In this document: piece by piece, positions 59,829 to 64,000 of the stretch
How positions within the stretch are numbered: position 1 is the first letter of the stretch
Layout: each line of letters opens with the position of its first letter
Assembly: GCF_028858725.1 (NCBI RefSeq)
Contig: NC_084790.1
Span: forward strand, 34,513,031 to 34,577,030
DNA: 64,000 bases
Direction: 5' to 3'
Source of the DNA: Colius striatus
Taxonomy: Eukaryota; Chordata; Aves; Coliiformes; Coliidae
Notes under the pieces: generated by a model
The model's input: the letters and a program-made list of their open reading frames with translations, nothing else
Database searches by the model: none
Told to the model about the DNA's origin: nothing
Translations under genes and position numbers: made by a program

Positions 59829-62800
59829 CTGTGAAAGACAATTGAGAGATTAGAGTGTTATACCAAAAGCTTACGGAATCCCAAATTACCTTTATAAAAT
59901 GCATACAATACATGGCTCAGCCGGTATTAGAAACAGCTTTCTTTGCAACAACGTTTGTTTTATTCACCAGATTTGTAACTGTCCAATGACCTGATGTCAA
60001 ACTGATGTCAACTCCAATTGCTAGTCAACCAATCTGACACTGCACAAAAATCTCTCCAGTCACATTTCAGTTGCAACCGCTTCTCCTTTTTGTACCTACC
60101 ACTCATCATATACCCCAGCCCATTCAGCCTGTAGTATACTACAGTACACTTGTGCCTTCTCGACAAGCTCCATTGTCTTTGAGTGATCCAGTTGGCTGTA
60201 AAGCACTTCAATCAAAACAGTGGGAGAATATCCTCTGAATCTCCAGTACTCCCAAAGGACTGACAGGAAACGTTCTATTTATGCTTTTTCTCTTAGGAGA
60301 CTGTCCCAAAACGGATTCTCCATGCAAATCTATAACAGAGCTGGTGCTACATGTTCTGATTTTGGTTTTATTTTGACGTGGGTGAGCGGTGAGGCACAGC
60401 GGCAGTCACTTCTACTCAGAGGACATACTGTGTAAGTGGTACGAACACCATCTACAAATGTAGTAAATTCCCTTTAATTATGCAGATGACATTGTCTTAA
60501 TCAGAAAATCAGAGTAGTAGGAGCTTCAATGCCTAAACAGATGAAGCAGACAAATTCATTCAAATAGTATAAACGGACATGAATCTGGGAGGCAGAGCTG
60601 CACTTATTTACTCCGCGGTCCTCACACACAGCAATGAAAATATGTTGAAAAAGAACAATGTTGGAACACAGAGACTCCAGGCAAGAATTGCAGCTCTAAT
60701 TACACTGAGTTCCAGAGTCTGTGTCACTGTGAATGAAGGTGTTCTTGTGAAAACTACATTGCAAATGACAACAATGAGTTCTCTGAATTCAAAGCACAGG
60801 GAGATACACATTGCTAGAAGTCATTTATGCTCTGAAGATGCCCAAATGCTGTCCCCAGGGTCTGTTGGCCTCTAAGATAATTCTGACCGCTTTCTTAGAG
60901 CTAGGAAGTGCAGCAAAGGGAGCTTGAGATTCTGTTTAGATACAGATACTCTGCAAACAAGATTCATCAACCTACACTGAAGAAACTAAGTTCGTGCTAC
61001 AAAGTTAGCACTGGAAACTCCTCAATTGTTAAAACATTATCTTCTGCAGGAAGTATGAGAAACCTTTCTACTATCAGGTGAAGAAAACTTAAAATGATTT
61101 TGTAACTGTTAACATCTACAGATAAATTAATGAGACTCTTTTTATGATCTGGCTTTCATGTTCAATTCTTCATAGAGCTCCTGTGATTAGCAATCAACTC
61201 AGTCTATTTAGGAAAATCAATCCCATTTTGTTGGGATATAAAACAAGACAGTAATAGACAGCATCACTGAGAAGCAAACCCAAGCTCTCAAACCTTACCT
61301 CCAGTGCCTTGTTTAGTGTTTCTTCCTTGTTATCACACTGTTTCTCAAGCATGTCTTCATATATGTCCACAAGAAAGGCAATCAGATAGGGTGAACTGTG
61401 GCTGGGCTGTAAATTCAACAGTTGCTGTAACAGATTTGGATACTTGGAAAGACCATGATCCTGCAGAATCCTAGAACAGAGGTTAAAAGGCCTGAAACAA
61501 AATGCTGGGAAATCCTGTGTGAAGAATTACATCTTAATTATGACTCCATTATTTAGAGATTAGTGAAGTAAGAGTGCAAATACTAATAAGGCAGAAAGTA
61601 AGCAGCAATAATACAGCTTAATGTTGCAGTAAGCTAGTATGGTTAATGCTCAGTTGAACAGAAATTAGGCTGAAAGGATGCTCATTACTTCCTACTCTAT
61701 GCTTTTGATTCCAGTAACATTATAGGTCAAGTTTTTAAAAGCAAGAAAAGTACTTGCAATCCTCCCAGAAGAACTACAGAAACTTAGTGGAAAGTTACAG
61801 AGAAATTAGGTTAATATATTACCCCTTGTGGAGGCTTTTACCTGCCTACTTAAGCACTCAACACTAGAATGAACAGCAACAAACTCTTTCCAGTTAAGAG
61901 CTACAAAGAAAGACCCCACAGAAAAGGATGCCTCACCCTTTTAAATAGTTCCAAGCGCTCTCATTATGTGGCACTGCTAAGATCATCTCAAGAGTGTATC
62001 TGTGAGGAAAAGGTAACAGGTCATGAAAACAATGCAGTCAGAAATCACCTTAACGTGCTCAGACACTCCCAAATGCATCCCTCTAAGTCTGTATTTCAGA
62101 GACATTTTTCAGATCATCTCAGCTGGGTCATAGATCAAAAATGTCTTGCAATATGAACATTGCAAGTGCTGTATTTTATAATGAATCGGTTCTCTAGATT
62201 ACAAGGAATAACACCAAGAGACAACACAATGTACTCTCCCAGCATGCTAAAGGGTAACCTATGTCTTAACGGTCAGAAACAGCAAGGGGCTGAAAAGGCT
62301 GGAATAACCGAAGCCCTGGGTGAGCTGTGTAATATGACTGCATGTAGTATGTTCTATACCTGTTTGCAGAACGTTTTCATGAGGCTGCACATCAGCAAAT
62401 TCACAGAAAGGCAGAGCTTGGACTTTCAGCTCACACAGCCTTCTGCAGCAGTTCTCAAGTGACAGTCAGGCAACTCTTCTAGAAGCAAAGCAAAGAGCTG
62501 CACCTGCCATACAGTTGCAAAGGCACACTTCACCTTTGCAGAAGAGATGTTTGCTTCTGCCCTTCTAGCCATACATTCCTGATTTTCAGAGACAGAAGAT
62601 ACTAATAAAAAGTTCTATAAGCAGTACTGAAAAAAAAAAACCAAACAAGCCAACCCTAAACGTTTTTTCATGTTCTGCAGTCACTATGACATAGACCAAG
62701 TTTACAAAGTAATAAGCAGCCCACCTACAGTTCTGTAATGGCATCTGGAAATTCTGTCTTTTTCTTGAGATCTTATCTATTGTCTTCAACACAACACCAT

Positions 62801-63846
62801 GTATACGTGGATCAAGGGGGGATGTCAGATCTAACCTTTGAAGTAAAAAAGCTGGAGATTATTCAGATCTAGTACATCTCCAGAGAAGTCTTAAACTGGA
62901 ACAGAAGTACAACTTACAGCAGTCTCCAAAGATAACCATGAAGGTGGTTGGGGCTGGGATCCTCTGTGAACAATGCAGCAATAGACCTATTCAGAGACTC
63001 AGCTTTTCTTCTACAGAATAACTCTTGTGAAAACAAGGAAGCTTCCCTCACCACCATCAGTATTAAAACAAATGGCTAGAAGCCCAGTTTGTCTTGAGTT
63101 ACAAACATACCACTTCAAAACAGTTTCCAAAATTCATTTTCCTCAAATCTACCCAACTCAAACAGGTAGCTGTCTTTATGCTGACCACACATTTCCAGCT
63201 TTTTCCAGCTGCACCAAATTCCTCACAAAAGGGAAGTCCTCTTCCTACAATCCACATCATCATTGTAGCTACTCCCCTAGCATACAACCCTGTCAGTGCT
63301 TATCCTTTCAAGCTCTCTAGGGGCAGGATGTAAGACACAAATGAACAGCACAGCTACTGTGGTTCCACTGTCACAGATCATCTGCAAATTGTTCCACTTT
63401 AGCTAGTTGACTAAAAAAGCCAGAAGTTTTGGTTGCATGATAAAGAGCAGGGCAGGAAGACAGACTCATGACAATAGCTCACCCAGTGTGAGCATAACTT
63501 GCCTCAGTATGACTCAACAAGCCAGTGGTACAGAACACATGTATGTATGTACTAACGCTTGATCTGCTATTCACATGAGTGAGCCCAAAAACTTCATCAA
63601 AACCAGGAAAGACAAGCCCAAAGGGACTGTTAAAGAGTATTCCTTTGCTTTCATGTAATGGAGAATGCTTAATGTGAGCATGAACAGCATTACTAACTGG
63701 ACTTCTCTGTCTAGGACTGCTGGATCATCATAGCCAGTGGTGTTGGAAATTACAAAGTGTCGTTGGTTCCAAACAGAGTTGTTTCTCACATCCTCCCTCA
63801 AAAGCTGGTCTACATATTGCAGTTCATTGTCCCATAATTTGAACTC
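59700..63846 (-). CDS. FNTA: FNTA, farnesyl/geranylgeranyltransferase alpha subunit, C-terminal part
   Basis: Four minus-strand exons join in phase to encode the last 170 residues of the alpha subunit shared by protein farnesyltransferase and geranylgeranyltransferase I. That enzyme pair adds prenyl groups to CaaX-box proteins such as Ras and Rho in the cytosol. Seen: two prenyltransferase-alpha repeats carrying the N-x-S-x-W signature (one with SVWNQR, one with SAWNYL), the conserved block around [14 protein letters not shown], and a natural stop after a Gln-Gln end. The N-terminal exons lie beyond the right edge. Frames are intact and splice sites canonical, so the gene appears functional. 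Confidence 0.95.
61299..61470 (-). CDS. FNTA: FNTA penultimate coding exon
   Basis: This 172-base exon lies between acceptor TCTAG (ending 61471) and donor GTAAGG (from 61298). It gives the last base of the split Gly codon and 57 codons, including the strongly conserved segment [20 protein letters not shown]. It ends in phase 0 after Leu-Glu and joins directly to the final exon. Confidence 0.95.
61937..61999 (-). CDS. FNTA: FNTA internal exon, 63 bases
   Basis: This short exon lies between acceptor CACAG (ending 62000) and donor GTGAGG (from 61936). It supplies A for the split Gln codon, twenty codons including NESAWNYLK (a further alpha repeat), and GG of a split Gly codon. It is too short to stand out as an ORF and was found from its expected position and phase between the flanking exons. 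Confidence 0.93.
63698..63846 (-). CDS. FNTA: FNTA internal exon (PFTA repeat, NNSVWNQR)
   Basis: This 149-base exon lies between acceptor CATAG (ending 63847) and donor GTTAGT (from 63697). It begins in phase 0 with Glu-Phe-Lys-Leu-Trp and encodes 49 codons plus the CA of a split Gln codon. The next exon starts with A, giving CAA, which fixes the donor at CA|GTTAGT. It contains a prenyltransferase alpha repeat with the N-x-S-x-W-x-x-R pattern. Confidence 0.94.
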
Positions 63847-64000
63847 CTATGGAAAGAGAAGGGAGAATACAACAATCAACATTTTAAAAAAGATATTCTC
63901 CTTGTTCCTGAGTTCTCTGAACTTTTTTAAAGAAATAAACACAAAGTTGAAAGAAAAATAAGGAACGGTGCACCATGAATACAGTATACTATTCAGTTGT

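Overview
The window is vertebrate nuclear DNA, almost certainly from a bird. It has vertebrate split genes with GT-AG introns, at least six CR1 LINE insertions ending in the ATTCTATG-type tail, and several long avian-type ERV LTRs with TGTCATGGTTT-like ends. There are no operons, no bacterial-type genes, and no tRNA or rRNA gene that I could recognise.

Two protein-coding genes are supported, both partial and both on the minus strand. KCMF1 (E3 ubiquitin ligase) has its first three coding exons here: 45602-45617, 17709-17876 and 7877-8016. They sit downstream of a strong CpG island (about 44.9-46.2 kb). Introns 1 and 2 are about 27.7 and 9.7 kb, and the remaining exons lie beyond the left edge. 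FNTA (alpha subunit shared by protein farnesyltransferase and geranylgeranyltransferase I) contributes its last four coding exons at the right edge (63698-63846, 61937-61999, 61299-61470, 59700-59828), with stop codon and candidate poly(A) signals. About 13 kb between the FNTA 3' end and the KCMF1 promoter holds no recognisable gene, only a solo LTR and a small CpG-rich block.

Most of the remaining identifiable content is mobile DNA in KCMF1 introns. From left to right: a CR1 (about 1.64-5.33 kb) interrupted by a minus-strand solo LTR and by a short opposite-strand CR1 tail; a second LTR of the same family (about 6.1-6.9 kb) that lost its poly(A) region; two old CR1 tails (12.36-12.74 and 13.63-14.35 kb); a composite at 18.3-21.25 kb made of an LTR fragment, a CR1 that keeps ORF1 and the endonuclease half of ORF2, and a truncated LTR; an internally inverted, env-less betaretrovirus-like ERV (24.1-29.1 kb); and two further CR1 copies (35.66-36.33 and 40.14-41.84 kb).

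I found no new multi-gene system. The most notable structures are the ERV, whose gag-to-integrase segment is flipped so that the two pieces meet in integrase coordinates, and the nested or recombined repeat junctions. All assignments come from reading translations and motifs by eye; no database search was run.
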